Shown here: positions 1 to 8,490 of the stretch, piece by piece
How the letters are laid out: each line of letters begins with the position of its first letter
Numbering within the stretch: position 1 is the first letter of the stretch
From: a virus
Length of the DNA stretch: 38,928 nucleotides
IMG/VR virus record: IMGVR_UViG_3300045934_000031
Location: 1-38,928 of that record
Direction: 5' to 3' (one strand)
Notes under the pieces: model-generated
Seen by the model: only the letters and a program-made list of their open reading frames with translations
Told to the model about the DNA's origin: nothing
Databases searched by the model: none
Translations under genes and position numbers: made by a program

Positions 1-127
1 TGAGCCGAGCCATGACCAGCTAGAAAATCCACTTGGTCCAGTATCAGGGTCGCTTACTGAGCAAACCACATCGAACGTAAAACCGCTAGTAGGCGGTATG
101 GCGTAAAGATAATATGTTGTGTTGGCT
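1..127. repeat. Terminal direct repeat, copy 1 (contig circularity)
   Basis: Bases 1-127 are identical to 38802-38928. An exact 127-base overlap at both ends of a contig is typical of a k-mer assembler (k=127) closing a circular or circularly permuted molecule, so this is more likely an assembly overlap than a biological terminal repeat. The unique genome is about 38,801 bp. The overlap lies inside an open reading frame that stays in frame through the join, which supports the closure. Confidence 0.93.
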
Positions 128-831
128 GCCTTAGCGCCAGTATCCAATCCATTTCGGCCGGCAGTATCTAAATCAAGAGTACGATCAGCCACATTCGCAT
201 AAACTTTACCGTCGATTAATACTGCGGCAATCTTTGTGGCTGATGCAGGCACAACTACTTGGCTTGTGTCTGCTGCAACGGAAGTGAAGCCTGGTCGGCC
301 ATGAGCGGCCTTCCATTCAAGAAATGAATAACCCGTGCGAGGCACAAAGAAATCGCCTGATAATAATTCACGCCGGAGCCAAGGCATTAATAGGGTTCCA
401 TCGCTAGTACGGTGGAATAGAATGATATTTCCGTTATCACCTACAGCATCAGGCAAAGCGCCGGCGGCAGCCGTGGTAACCGTTGTGATTGATTGGTTGG
501 ATGCAGGCTCGCGGTTCTTAACTATATAACCGAATCGATTTGAGCTAGCTAGGTTTGTCGGGGATGCGGCAGTAGTTATTGTAACTGTCTTATCGGTTAT
601 ATGATCGTGTATAACTATATCTTCAGTAAATGTGACGTTGCCAGTGCTGCTATCCCATGAGATTTTACCGCCCCCTCGAAACGATAAGTTTCTATCTTCG
701 CGTGCGGCATACAAAACCCGTGCTGCCTCGGTGAATGAGTCATCGTTTAAGATCGTATCCCAAACGTTGTTATCGCCGCCGGGAGTCGGCACTGTAAGAT
801 TTATTAAACCTGTACCTGGTAAACTTGGCAT
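1..831 (-). CDS. Tail protein, N-terminal 277 codons (gene spans the contig join)
   Basis: The gene starts at the ATG at 831-829 (MPSLPGTG...), overlapping the stop of the upstream distal tail gene as TAATG. It reads without a stop to base 1. Because of the end overlap it continues at 38801 and stops at 38400, giving 410 aa in total. I recognise no catalytic motif. The sequence is rich in G, T, S and D, with short beta-strand-like segments, as is usual for tail tip or fibre proteins. Its place between the distal tail protein and the large hub protein suggests a structural tail-tip role. Function is inferred from position only. Confidence 0.85.
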   Translation of the reverse strand, partial: MPSLPGTGLINLTVPTPGGDNNVWDTILNDDSFTEAARVLYAAREDRNLSFRGGGKISWDSSTGNVTFTEDIVIHDHITDKTVTITTAASPTNLASSNRFGYIVKNREPASNQSITTVTTAAAGALPDAVGDNGNIILFHRTSDGTLLMPWLRRELLSGDFFVPRTGYSFLEWKAAHGRPGFTSVAADTSQVVVPASATKIAAVLIDGKVYANVADRTLDLDTAGRNGLDTGAKAANTTYYLYAIPPTSGFTFDVVCSVSDPDTGPSGFSSWSWLGS

Positions 832-1643
832 TATTCACCTACCGGCAAGCTCTTGCCGCCCGCCTCTTCGTCTAAGGTTAAACTGATATCAAAGTTGTCA
901 TTAGCATTTTGCTCAACCACTAATTCACCGCTCATACGGACAAAGAACCCTTCCTTGGGTGTCGTGAAAGGATTAAGAACGTAAACAAACGGTAGTCCAG
1001 AGCCCTTTACAAATCGCTCTAGCTTGCGCAATTCGTCCCTTGTAGTAGCTGTCGCTTTTTCCCATTTGATTCTAAACACCCTGCGCTCGGCGCGAGTGTA
1101 AACATATTTCTGCATATATTCGGTGACATTTTCAATATTGTTGCGTTCAAAGGTTTGAGTATGTTGGATTTCATGCTGTTGGGTTGTCGCAAGGGCAACG
1201 CGCCTGCCTAGCCACCATTCGCCAACTTCATAGAATCCGTCTGGATTGGTTGTATCCGAGATTAAGATGCGCCAAAATTGAAATGTCTGAGCGCTCGATA
1301 GCTCATGGTAAAGATTACGTTGCTTAGGATCGAGACCTAACCCGCTTATAGTGAGCGCCTCTGAAAATGATGGGGCTCCCCATGAATCTGTTGCATTGGC
1401 TTGAATGGTAACCGTCGCACTGGAAGTAAGATTAACATTGCCTAAAAAAACGGTATCAATTTGAACGGCCGCAAGGAAATCATTGACTACGTTATGCGAA
1501 CTAGAGGCATTGAGTGTCCGCCAAGTCTGAGAATAATTATCGGTCTGAAGGTTAGCGGATGGATAATTAGTCTGTTGACTGTCTGCCACAAGTGACTTAG
1601 CAAACGTTTTGATTTGGTTGTTATATAGAAATCTAGTCGACAT
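831..1643 (-). CDS. Distal tail protein-like (270 aa)
   Basis: Protein of 270 aa starting MSTRFLYNNQ, directly after the tape measure gene and sharing one base with its stop. It looks beta-rich: the first 150 residues resemble a carbohydrate-binding or galectin-like sandwich, and the second half (after about residue 160, with many R, K and W) resembles a distal tail belt domain. A protein of this size right after the tape measure is normally the distal tail protein that joins the tube to the tip. I saw no diagnostic motif, so the call rests on synteny and general character. Confidence 0.6.
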   Translation of the reverse strand: MSTRFLYNNQIKTFAKSLVADSQQTNYPSANLQTDNYSQTWRTLNASSSHNVVNDFLAAVQIDTVFLGNVNLTSSATVTIQANATDSWGAPSFSEALTISGLGLDPKQRNLYHELSSAQTFQFWRILISDTTNPDGFYEVGEWWLGRRVALATTQQHEIQHTQTFERNNIENVTEYMQKYVYTRAERRVFRIKWEKATATTRDELRKLERFVKGSGLPFVYVLNPFTTPKEGFFVRMSGELVVEQNANDNFDISLTLDEEAGGKSLPVGE

Positions 1644-4078
1644 TATACCAACCTCTTGAGAGTATCGCGGATACCTCCACGATTGGTTTTAAGCGCCTCT
1701 TGCAACATAGACACAATATCCGAGCCACTGCCCATTGATTTACCATTGATCATGATATTTACATTACCAGCCGACATGCCCTTCGGGATAACAGTTTCAC
1801 CCTCATGCACGAACGCTAAACCGGTCTTGTTGACTTGGCCGCCATCTTGGAATTTCTTAGTACCTTCCAGAACCTTGCGTATGTTTTTCAATTCATCCAA
1901 TTGGCTCAAGAAAATTTTATTTTCGCGTTCCATTAGATTCAGTATCCGATCTTCTTTGGCTTGTGTCTCGGCATTAGCTGTTTCCAATTGTGCTAGGATT
2001 GAAGCCTGTTTGTTTTTTAACTCTTCGTTAGTAATAATGCCTGATGCAGCGGCCTGTTGGGCTTGCTGAAACTCATTAAGCAATGCATTTTGTAGATCCA
2101 ATGCGGCTTGAGCCTTATCGGCCCCGGTCGCCTCTTGAAATGCCTTAAGTGCGGCTGCACTGCTTTCATTTGGAGCGAGTAATGCACCGGATATAGTTTT
2201 CTTGACCACTTCAAAGCCTTGGTTGACGTTTTGCCATAGGCTTAACTCTTCGCTGAGTTGCTGCATTCTCAAGTTATGTTGCTGAGTAACGAGTTGCGTT
2301 TGCTCTTCGATTGCTTTTTCTAACTCATCGAAAAGGGCATTTAATTCACGCTTACTTCCCTTATGTAATCTTATGGTATCTTCTGCGAAACGCCTCACGC
2401 CGCCTTCTACGCTAACAAGCTGGCGGGCGGGGTCCGTTCTACGATCCAATAGACTATCAATTTCTCTAGTTATATTTTTAATCCCGCTACGCCCCTCTTT
2501 AACGCGTTGATTATAAGTCATGACGTTTTCAGAGGTTGAACGGGCACTCATGGCAGCATCTTCAAGGCTTCTCTCAAGAGTTTTCATTCTCTCATCGAAT
2601 TCTGCTATGCCCCCTGATAAGCCCCTTGCTCTATCTTCAAATACCTCAAGCCCACCGTCGATAAGGCTGCCGATTTCCAGCCAACCGTCTTTCCAGTCGG
2701 TAAACAGATCCATTATGCCACTGCCTATTTGCTGGATCAGTTGTGGGAATTTCAAATATAAAGCGAATACAGCCGCGCCAGCACCCATCGCACTACCTCC
2801 GGCTGCGCCGGCTATATCAGTTGCGCTACCGCCTTCGATTGCAGAGGTTGTACTGCGAAAGGTTGCCTGCCGTTGTGATTGTTCTTTTGCGGCTTTCTCT
2901 TCTGAGATTGCACGCATATTGAATTCGTGATTCCGTTCAAAGATGCTTAATATGTCTTCGGCTTCTTGCTTTTCAACGCCTCTTAGTTTCAGCAATCGCT
3001 CTACTTCTTGTTTTCTTTCTTCATAAAGTTTATTGGTCAACTCTTCTTTAGACATCATTTCTTCTAAAGCCGCATCCGATTCTTTGCGTAGATCGTTAAC
3101 ATCGTTGATTAAGTCTTTTTCCTTTTTAATCGACTCTTCGTGCTGTTTATCCAATACCGCTCGCTTGCTGGCCTGAGCATTCAACATGTTGTTAATTGGA
3201 ATGATCTGTTTTTTGGCGTCGCGTTCTTTTATAGAGGCATTCTGGTTGCCTTGGAACGATCCGGTTTTTAGAAAGTTGCTAAGGCCCTTAACGGAAATGC
3301 TTATGTTTTGGATCGCCTCGGTTATGGAAATGAGACCGAATAGTCGTGTGTTTACTACGGCCTCGGCAAAAGTTTTAAATGATTCAATCAGGCTGCGTAT
3401 AGAGCCAGCCAACGTATCGACTTCGGCTACAGCGGCTCCACTGAATCCTTTATCTCGTAGCGCCTGCATTATGTTTGCTAGGTTTTCTGTCGGTGTTATG
3501 GCATCCTTAACATTTATCCCATACCGCTTGAGCGCATCGCCTGAGCCTTGGATTGCCTTGCCAACGGCACGAGCGGCGGTCTCTTGATCTATTCCCATGG
3601 CTGCTGAGATATCCAGTGTGGCTTGTGTGGCCTGCTTTAAAGATTCACCATAGACACCGAATGATGCAATAAGCCGAGCGATATCGAGTAAGGTGCTTTG
3701 ATCTTGCGCATTCTGATCTGCCAAGGCTGTTGTAAATGCGACAATGTCGTCAACCACCGCCTGATTGGTTACTCCCAAGGCTTTATATTGAGCTGTTAAA
3801 AGTTTAGTGGATTTTTCTATTTCGGAAGTTTCACTGATACCAGTTCTTATCGTCTTATAGAAAGCGGCTATTGCGGCTGTTGGACCGACAATATTTTTCG
3901 CAAATGACACAAAGCTTTGACCTAGGCTTGCTGATGTGCGGGTAGCCTCTTCAGCAATTTTAGAACCCTTCTTAACCTCTTCGTTTAGGTTCTTAATAGA
4001 ATTCTGAACACCGCCGATCTTCGTCGTCGCGTTGTTATCGATAACATTTATTGGTATTACGACCGCTTGCTCTGCCAT
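1643..4078 (-). CDS. Tail tape measure protein (811 aa)
   Basis: The longest gene in the genome. It lies between the tail chaperones and the distal tail gene, which is the standard tape measure position. The protein starts MAEQAVVIPINVID and has long helical, coiled-coil stretches (about residues 290-410 and 480-760) rich in E, K, Q and A. A Gly/Ala-rich hydrophobic segment near residues 420-450 may insert into membrane. The C-terminus has a GGQVNKTGLAFVHEGETV-type motif found in many phage tape measures. Its start overlaps the end of the frameshifted chaperone frame by 22 bases. It sets tail length and may help DNA cross the cell envelope. Confidence 0.9.
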   Translation of the reverse strand: MAEQAVVIPINVIDNNATTKIGGVQNSIKNLNEEVKKGSKIAEEATRTSASLGQSFVSFAKNIVGPTAAIAAFYKTIRTGISETSEIEKSTKLLTAQYKALGVTNQAVVDDIVAFTTALADQNAQDQSTLLDIARLIASFGVYGESLKQATQATLDISAAMGIDQETAARAVGKAIQGSGDALKRYGINVKDAITPTENLANIMQALRDKGFSGAAVAEVDTLAGSIRSLIESFKTFAEAVVNTRLFGLISITEAIQNISISVKGLSNFLKTGSFQGNQNASIKERDAKKQIIPINNMLNAQASKRAVLDKQHEESIKKEKDLINDVNDLRKESDAALEEMMSKEELTNKLYEERKQEVERLLKLRGVEKQEAEDILSIFERNHEFNMRAISEEKAAKEQSQRQATFRSTTSAIEGGSATDIAGAAGGSAMGAGAAVFALYLKFPQLIQQIGSGIMDLFTDWKDGWLEIGSLIDGGLEVFEDRARGLSGGIAEFDERMKTLERSLEDAAMSARSTSENVMTYNQRVKEGRSGIKNITREIDSLLDRRTDPARQLVSVEGGVRRFAEDTIRLHKGSKRELNALFDELEKAIEEQTQLVTQQHNLRMQQLSEELSLWQNVNQGFEVVKKTISGALLAPNESSAAALKAFQEATGADKAQAALDLQNALLNEFQQAQQAAASGIITNEELKNKQASILAQLETANAETQAKEDRILNLMERENKIFLSQLDELKNIRKVLEGTKKFQDGGQVNKTGLAFVHEGETVIPKGMSAGNVNIMINGKSMGSGSDIVSMLQEALKTNRGGIRDTLKRLV

Positions 4079-4437
4079 TGCTTTGCCTTATTAGTCATTT
4101 CAAATTTATTTTGTGACCTGTTTTTAATCTTTGCATCCTCTTCTAAACAAATTAAAAGCTTCTCGAATGTTTCTTTTTGTTTTTTGACTCCGTATAGCTC
4201 GAACAGATATTGAACCCCTTGGTAGTCGAGACCTTCGGAAAGGGCAGTGGTCGTTCGGAGCAAGTTGAATATGCGCCATGCTTCATAATTGTTGGGTTCA
4301 AATTCATTTTGAAGATGGTAGAATTTGCACTGTTTGCAGTCTGGTATTGGTATCTTAAACTTTTCGAGATTCTCATCGCATTTGAAGCACTGGATATTGT
4401 GTTGGTTAAGTACATAAGCCGCCCACTCCTTTAGCTT
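4057..4437 (-). CDS. Tail assembly chaperone T extension, reached by -1 frameshift
   Basis: The -1 frame entered at the A9 run (4444-4436) is open for 126 codons down to the TAA at 4059-4057. Joined to the first 137 residues of the upstream gene it gives a 263-aa GT-type fusion. The extension begins KLKEWAAYVLNQ and has two CxxC pairs (CFKC and CKQC, about residues 17-37 of the extension) that may bind zinc, then a helical tail. It overlaps the tape measure start by 22 bases. The layout matches the lambda G/GT arrangement, in which a minor frameshift product recruits the tape measure to tail protein. Confidence 0.8.
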   Translation of the reverse strand, partial: KLKEWAAYVLNQHNIQCFKCDENLEKFKIPIPDCKQCKFYHLQNEFEPNNYEAWRIFNLLRTTTALSEGLDYQGVQYLFELYGVKKQKETFEKLLICLEEDAKIKNRSQNKFEMTNKAKQWQSKRS

Positions 4438-4847
4438 TTTTTTTCAGCCTCGATTTGTATTTCCTCGAATGTCTGAATGTCTTTCATCTTCTCAAGTATC
4501 CAAACCTCGAATCCATCGGCGTGCTGAAGTAGCGCCATTTTGTTTTCGTGGCTGCATTCATAAATAACGGTTTTGTTGCCCTTATTGAACCTTTGCCCAA
4601 CCTTTGGTAGCGACTTGCCGTTGACACCATCCCATTCCATAATGCTTTGCGCTATCTTGTTTAAGAATTTGTCGTTGTCGATCTCTTCGACTTTCTGATG
4701 GGTCTTACGGTCCCAAGAGGTAACTTTGGATGCTTCCAGCCAATCGCTAAGATCGCGCTTGTCGACCGCTCGGATCAAAAAGCGCATACCTTCACGCCAT
4801 TCGACCCATGCTGATTTTTCTACTATCGCGTCGGTTATCTTTGCCAT
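4431..4847 (-). CDS. Tail assembly chaperone G-like (138 aa)
   Basis: Protein of 138 aa starting MAKITDAIVE, between the tail tube gene and the tape measure, preceded by GGGAG at a good distance. The mostly helical, acidic protein ends in EAEKKS just after a nine-A run where ribosomes can slip into the frame of the extension described above. Size, position and the slippery end identify it as the zero-frame tail chaperone. It is a cytoplasmic assembly factor and is not expected in the virion. Confidence 0.82.
   Translation of the reverse strand: MAKITDAIVEKSAWVEWREGMRFLIRAVDKRDLSDWLEASKVTSWDRKTHQKVEEIDNDKFLNKIAQSIMEWDGVNGKSLPKVGQRFNKGNKTVIYECSHENKMALLQHADGFEVWILEKMKDIQTFEEIQIEAEKKS
4434..4445 (-). 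other. A9 slippery site for programmed -1 frameshift
   Basis: On the minus strand the codons read GAA AAA AAA AGC TAA, containing nine consecutive A (4444-4436). Slipping back one base on the two AAA codons gives AAG CTA AAG and opens the 126-codon T frame. The zero-frame stop is only one codon beyond the slip. A purine-rich AAAGGAG lies just downstream; whether it acts in the slip is unknown. Polymerase slippage on A9 could give the same product. Confidence 0.8.
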
Positions 4848-4859
4848 GTTTACTCCCTA

Positions 4860-4884
4860 GCCTTTCGGCAATTAGGCTTTCGCC
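4860..4884 (-). other. Two GAAA-tetraloop mini-hairpins between tail tube and chaperone genes
   Basis: The 57-base gap between the tail tube stop and the chaperone start holds GGCGAAAGCC (4884-4875) and GCCGAAAGGC (4869-4860) on the transcribed strand. Each can form a three-base-pair hairpin with a GAAA loop. They may tune translation or mRNA decay between a very abundant and a scarce product. Stems this short could arise by chance. Confidence 0.3.
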
Positions 4885-4904
4885 GTGAGTGTTTCGCCTT
4901 GACC

Positions 4905-5834
4905 CTATGTCAAAGCGATACTGATTTCATCGTCGCCAGCACTCATGACAAACATAAGCCCGACGTTGAGTACCAAGATTCCATCCCTAAATTCTTGACC
5001 GATTTCGATAATCCGAACGACCGGTGCAGTGATTACAACTATGTTACCTGCGGTAGCGCCAAGCGTTAGACTGTAGTTTCCAGTCGTACCAGCATATAGG
5101 CGACCATAAAAGTCGAACGTACCGACCAAAGTTTCCTCGACTTTCATCGATCCAACTGGTCGTCGAGTCGGTATAAGCACGGATTTGATACCGTCCGACT
5201 CAGCAATTGACGGTCTTAAAGCCATGGAATTAGCAATATCTATTTCAACCGTTTCGACAATATGCGTCGTTAACGAGTGGAAGGTAAACAGGGTTGACAA
5301 TACCGCTTGAGGGATTGTCGAGTTAAACGTTGTACCGGTAAGAATCGCCGTGTCGGTAATTGTCGGTTTTGCACCCCAAAAGGTGAATTCCAACAGGACA
5401 AATTCTCCGACGTTTGCCGAGAATCGCCATGTACCGCGCGCGCCTACGATTTGGTATCGCTTACCATCAACATAGAACGCAATCGTTCCCGATGGATCAG
5501 CGGTTGAAGCCGGTAAATAGGTTACCGAGGTTGCCGGTACGACTGTCTCAGCCATTTTGCAGAATTTGAGAAGCTTACCCCATTCGGGGGCGGTGCCTGC
5601 GGTTCCGCTGCCCTTAAGCTCGACCTTGAATGTCATGACCCCGTAGCGTTTACCAGTTACCGGGCTCATCTGAGACAGGGTCGGTCTAAACGGGTCGCGG
5701 TCGTGTATGTCGGTTACTTCGTCAAATGACGGCTCATAAACTAGAAACGCATCGGTATTAACCAGCGTTTCAGCCGTACCCTCGACGGTCTCTTGTTTGG
5801 CGGCCATTACCGCCCGTTGTGCTATTAAAGGCAT
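4905..5834 (-). CDS. Major tail tube protein (309 aa)
   Basis: Protein of 309 aa beginning MPLIAQRAVM, with a strong ribosome site (GAGGGAGGGG) before the ATG. The N-terminal region (KQETVEGTAETLVNTDAFLV) is typical of siphovirus tail tube proteins. The rest is beta-rich with repeated G, T and V strands and an Ig-like C-terminal part (about residues 235-309). It follows the gp36/gpG/gp37 connector genes and precedes the chaperones, as expected for the subunit that polymerises into the tail tube. No sheath gene is adjacent, so the tail is probably non-contractile. Confidence 0.8.
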   Translation of the reverse strand: MPLIAQRAVMAAKQETVEGTAETLVNTDAFLVYEPSFDEVTDIHDRDPFRPTLSQMSPVTGKRYGVMTFKVELKGSGTAGTAPEWGKLLKFCKMAETVVPATSVTYLPASTADPSGTIAFYVDGKRYQIVGARGTWRFSANVGEFVLLEFTFWGAKPTITDTAILTGTTFNSTIPQAVLSTLFTFHSLTTHIVETVEIDIANSMALRPSIAESDGIKSVLIPTRRPVGSMKVEETLVGTFDFYGRLYAGTTGNYSLTLGATAGNIVVITAPVVRIIEIGQEFRDGILVLNVGLMFVMSAGDDEISIALT

Positions 5835-5856
5835 TGTTATCCCCTCCCTCTAAAAA

Positions 5857-6009
5857 CTATTCTTTGTGACCTTCTTTATCGCGTCTTTTAGGTTTTTCAG
5901 ACTCTCTTTTTTCTTCTTTGATTTCATCTTGAGGCGGATTAATTTCGTTACCGTCTTTGTCGACGTACGTGGTTCCGCCTTTTCTACTAGTGATCGTAAT
6001 CCCTTCCAT
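5857..6009 (-). CDS. Small charged protein between tail terminator and tail tube (50 aa)
   Basis: A 50-aa frame starts at the ATG at 6009 (MEGITITSRKGGTTYVDKDG...) with GGGAGGG just upstream and stops with TAG at 5857. The first 25 residues look like a small beta hairpin; the rest is a Lys/Glu-rich tail (EEKRESEKPKRRDKEG). It fills the gap between two structural genes, and small genes are common at this point in Mu-like and siphovirus maps. No function is known to me; it may be a tail accessory protein. Confidence 0.7.
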   Translation of the reverse strand: MEGITITSRKGGTTYVDKDGNEINPPQDEIKEEKRESEKPKRRDKEGHKE

Positions 6010-6022
6010 ATTCCCTCCCACA

Positions 6023-6526
6023 TTAAAGCTGAGTGCTTACGTAAACGTCAACACGTTCGCGTATAATGGCTCTGATGCCGCTTGTCCAAACTGTTTGATC
6101 TTTGCCAATCTGCACCCCCCCAATTTCACTATAAGCTACTGATTCTGTCTGATATTGGCCGATTACCCCCAATGGCCAAGCTGATGCTTGAGATTCAAAA
6201 ACGTTTTCAGCCGCGCGCAATATCGTCCACGCCTTCTTTTGCCCGGTCTCAGGATCAGGATTGCTTACCAATACCACCATGGCAATGTTGTGGAATAGAT
6301 CCTTTTTACCGCTAGTGTAATCCCTTGGCGTTGCATCGATCGGTATCAAAATTATGCATGGGAAATTCTGAACCGATTGAATATCACGATCACCAACGTA
6401 AACAGTCACGACTTGATCGCTTACATGAAAACGCGGATCGTCAAATTTCTCGTCCTGCGCCGTTAGCCTGGTTGGCAGGTTGTCGTCCAATTGTGATTTC
6501 ATCTCATCCATTACGTCCCTAATCAT
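6023..6526 (-). CDS. Tail terminator / gp37-like protein (167 aa)
   Basis: Protein of 167 aa starting MIRDVMDEMK, overlapping the upstream gpG-like gene by four bases (ATGA). It has alternating strands and helices (VVTVYVGDRDIQSVQNFPCIILI) as in tail terminator or minor tail proteins of the Mu gp37/DUF1834 type. It sits after gp36- and gpG-like genes, as in Mu. Such proteins cap the tail tube at the head end. The family call is from overall resemblance and order. Confidence 0.65.
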   Translation of the reverse strand: MIRDVMDEMKSQLDDNLPTRLTAQDEKFDDPRFHVSDQVVTVYVGDRDIQSVQNFPCIILIPIDATPRDYTSGKKDLFHNIAMVVLVSNPDPETGQKKAWTILRAAENVFESQASAWPLGVIGQYQTESVAYSEIGGVQIGKDQTVWTSGIRAIIRERVDVYVSTQL

Positions 6527-6987
6527 TTGTTACCTGAGACCCATTGACGCGCAAGCCCGACAATATCTTTCCGGTCTTGATTGGTTAAACTTAGAAAGCG
6601 ACGTTGTTTTAAACGACCTTCGCCCAACTGATGCTTGGATGCATAAGGAACCCTAGTACCGAACAACATGCTTTGAGGTTGGGTATCGAAAACCATGTCA
6701 GGGCTGCTGATATTGGTAAGGCTGGTATAGAGCCGATCAGTCAAGCGCAATATGGTTTTGCCGGGGTAGTTCTTTTGTTTCCAAGCTGCATAGCGCACTG
6801 ATAACGGCTCCCATTTCTGAGCCCGGCCACCTTCGCTTTTAAACTGTTCTTGCATGACCCCGGTAAGAAAGTTACGTATGGTTGCCCAAAATGGCCGCCA
6901 ATCGTCGATTCTTTTCTTAGCCGAGCCAAGTAAAGCATCGAACTGAGTGTCGCCCTGTATCCCTATTGTTAGTCTAAAGAATGCCAT
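6523..6987 (-). CDS. Virion morphogenesis protein, Mu gpG-like (154 aa)
   Basis: Protein of 154 aa starting MAFFRLTIGIQGDTQF. It carries the family signature: a predicted helical N-terminus, then W-P-L-S-x-x-Y-A-x-W-K-x-x-x-Y-P-G-K-T-I-L-R-L-T-D-R-L-Y-T-S-L-T spread over about residues 56-92, then VPYASKHQLGEG near residue 115. This matches phage virion morphogenesis or tail completion proteins that join heads and tails. It overlaps the next gene by four bases and shares one base with the previous stop. Confidence 0.8.
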   Translation of the reverse strand: MAFFRLTIGIQGDTQFDALLGSAKKRIDDWRPFWATIRNFLTGVMQEQFKSEGGRAQKWEPLSVRYAAWKQKNYPGKTILRLTDRLYTSLTNISSPDMVFDTQPQSMLFGTRVPYASKHQLGEGRLKQRRFLSLTNQDRKDIVGLARQWVSGNK

Positions 6988-7445
6988 TAGAGTATTGGGT
7001 CTCTCAATTTAAAGTCTGGATCGCCGTCGGTATCAGGGTTTGCCAAATCTGCATTTCCTTCCGGTGAATAGGTTGGATTCTCGCCACTTGCTAATTGAAC
7101 AGAGCCCTCTTTTAATCCCAAAAACCAGGCATCTATATCGGCTCGCATCAGTTCAACCGCTGCGGCAATATCTCTGCCGGCACCGGCTGCAATCGCTATT
7201 TCAACGTCAACAGCCGTCATCCATTTGTTTATAGTGCGAGCACTGATTAAATCGAGCGCGTTGGTGAGTGGCACCGCGTACCCGCTCGCGCGCAAGGCAT
7301 CATTCATTTTACTGAAATTATCCTTGATCAGTTTTTCAACGTCGGCCTCTGATGGTTTACTATCGGAGGTAAATTGCCGTTGAGGCAGAATATCTGCAAC
7401 GTCGGCTAGCTCGCAATATCCATCAGTGCCTAAAGTAATCGCCAT
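6987..7445 (-). CDS. Head-tail connector, Mu gp36-like (DUF1320) (152 aa)
   Basis: Protein of 152 aa beginning MAITLGTDGYCELADVADIL, the usual start of DUF1320/gp36 proteins (residues, then a helical bundle). It carries SARTINKWMTAVDVEIAIAAG (about 68-88) and later helices with MRADIDAWFLGLKEG. It follows the major capsid gene and precedes gpG, as in Mu-like phages, where it acts as an adaptor below the portal. The last 25 residues are Asp/Pro/Gly rich and probably flexible. Confidence 0.8.
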   Translation of the reverse strand: MAITLGTDGYCELADVADILPQRQFTSDSKPSEADVEKLIKDNFSKMNDALRASGYAVPLTNALDLISARTINKWMTAVDVEIAIAAGAGRDIAAAVELMRADIDAWFLGLKEGSVQLASGENPTYSPEGNADLANPDTDGDPDFKLRDPIL

Positions 7446-7466
7446 GCCGTCTACTCCTAAGAACTA

Positions 7467-7502
7467 AGGGGGCAGAGACAGCACAAGCCGCCGCTGCCCC
7501 CT
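7467..7502 (-). terminator. Hairpin after the major capsid gene (terminator or attenuator)
   Basis: On the minus strand AGGGGGCAG (7502-7494) pairs with CTGCCCCCT (7475-7467), a nine-base-pair GC-rich stem with an 18-base loop. It is followed by a weak U-rich tail (TAGTTCTT). It lies in the 81-bp gap after the capsid stop and before gp36. A partial terminator here would keep capsid mRNA abundant compared with downstream connector genes. A stem that protects the mRNA 3' end is the alternative. Confidence 0.6.
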
Positions 7503-7526
7503 CTTTACACCTAGCTCAACCAACTA

Positions 7527-8450
7527 TTATGTGTTGGTCGTCTTAACAGCTAACTGCCAAAGACCCATGCCAGTGTTATAACGAGCCTTGGTTCCCCATA
7601 GGTATTCGTTATATTTGAACACGTGGTCTGCCTCGGGATTAGTCATACCGACTAAGTCAGGGGCTTCACGATCTTGGAATATGAATGGCTTAATCGGCCC
7701 GACTTTGTTGATTAAGTACCAGTCATTCGCGTCACCGCCAGTCAATGATGCAAGATATGGGCTAATAACGAGCTTGAATGCGCCTTTTAGAACGTTAGTT
7801 GTATTTGAAATTAAAGTTGCATTCTGCAACTCTTCAAACACACCAAACAATCCTTGTGGTGCTAAAACGATCAAATCTAGCTGAGTATTGAAATGCTCCC
7901 CGGTATCCGTTTTATAACCAAGTAGAGCGGCCCGTGCTGCACGGAAGTCCGCAGTTACTTGTGCGGTAGTTACGCCGGTTCCGGTAAGTAGATTGCTCTG
8001 AGTACCAGAATCACCCGTTGCATGAGTAGTTGCAAACATTGCAACACCGTCATAAGCAACACCGTTCGCAAGAATGGTCTGCATCAATAGTTTGTGTCTA
8101 TGACGAAGCGCGGCGCTCGCCAAACCTTGGATGCGAGGCATGATAGTGCCAAGTTTACCATCATCCTCGAAAGTCTCACGCTTGATAGCGATCGTTGCTT
8201 CCCAAGATTTGTTAACCAAGCTGTAGTGTAGAACACGGAGTGCCTTATAAACTCGCTCCCCTAGAAACTCCCGCATTCCAGGAAAGTCACCCAACCAACT
8301 GTAATCTTCGGTATCAGCCGTACTTGGGACAACCGTTGCTAAGTCTTCCAGAGGGAAGCTACGCATATTTTCTGCGTAATACTCCTGGAATGCCGAGCGA
8401 AAAGTCGTAAGTGCTCCGGCGACATAATCTGATGTTACTATACGAGACAT
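7527..8450 (-). CDS. Major capsid protein, Mu gpT-like (307 aa)
   Basis: Protein of 307 aa starting MSRIVTSDYVAGALTTFRSAFQEYY, close to the N-terminus of Mu gpT-type major head subunits. Further family-like segments are YSWLGDFPGMREFLGER (about 50-66), NKSWEATIAIKRETFEDD (about 79-96), then an HK97-fold-like body ending in KYNEYLWGTKARYNTGMGLWQLAVK. The ribosome site AAAGGAGGGG is strong, fitting a very abundant product. It follows the decoration protein and the protease/scaffold. No N-terminal propeptide is obvious. Confidence 0.9.
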   Translation of the reverse strand: MSRIVTSDYVAGALTTFRSAFQEYYAENMRSFPLEDLATVVPSTADTEDYSWLGDFPGMREFLGERVYKALRVLHYSLVNKSWEATIAIKRETFEDDGKLGTIMPRIQGLASAALRHRHKLLMQTILANGVAYDGVAMFATTHATGDSGTQSNLLTGTGVTTAQVTADFRAARAALLGYKTDTGEHFNTQLDLIVLAPQGLFGVFEELQNATLISNTTNVLKGAFKLVISPYLASLTGGDANDWYLINKVGPIKPFIFQDREAPDLVGMTNPEADHVFKYNEYLWGTKARYNTGMGLWQLAVKTTNT

Positions 8451-8490
8451 TGTTTACCCCTCCTTTAAGAAAGTTTAAAAATTCCAACCA

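Noticed and set aside
1656-3587. Several plus-strand frames over 130 codons within the tape measure gene
   Set aside because: They are opposite-strand shadows of a clear tape measure protein, with no ribosome sites or domains.
4152-4415. An 87-codon frame after the chaperone, with AAAGGAG upstream
   Set aside because: The protein is Ser/Thr-rich and lacks family character. The -1 frame over the same DNA is open from the slippery site to the expected end of a T extension, so this frame is a shadow.
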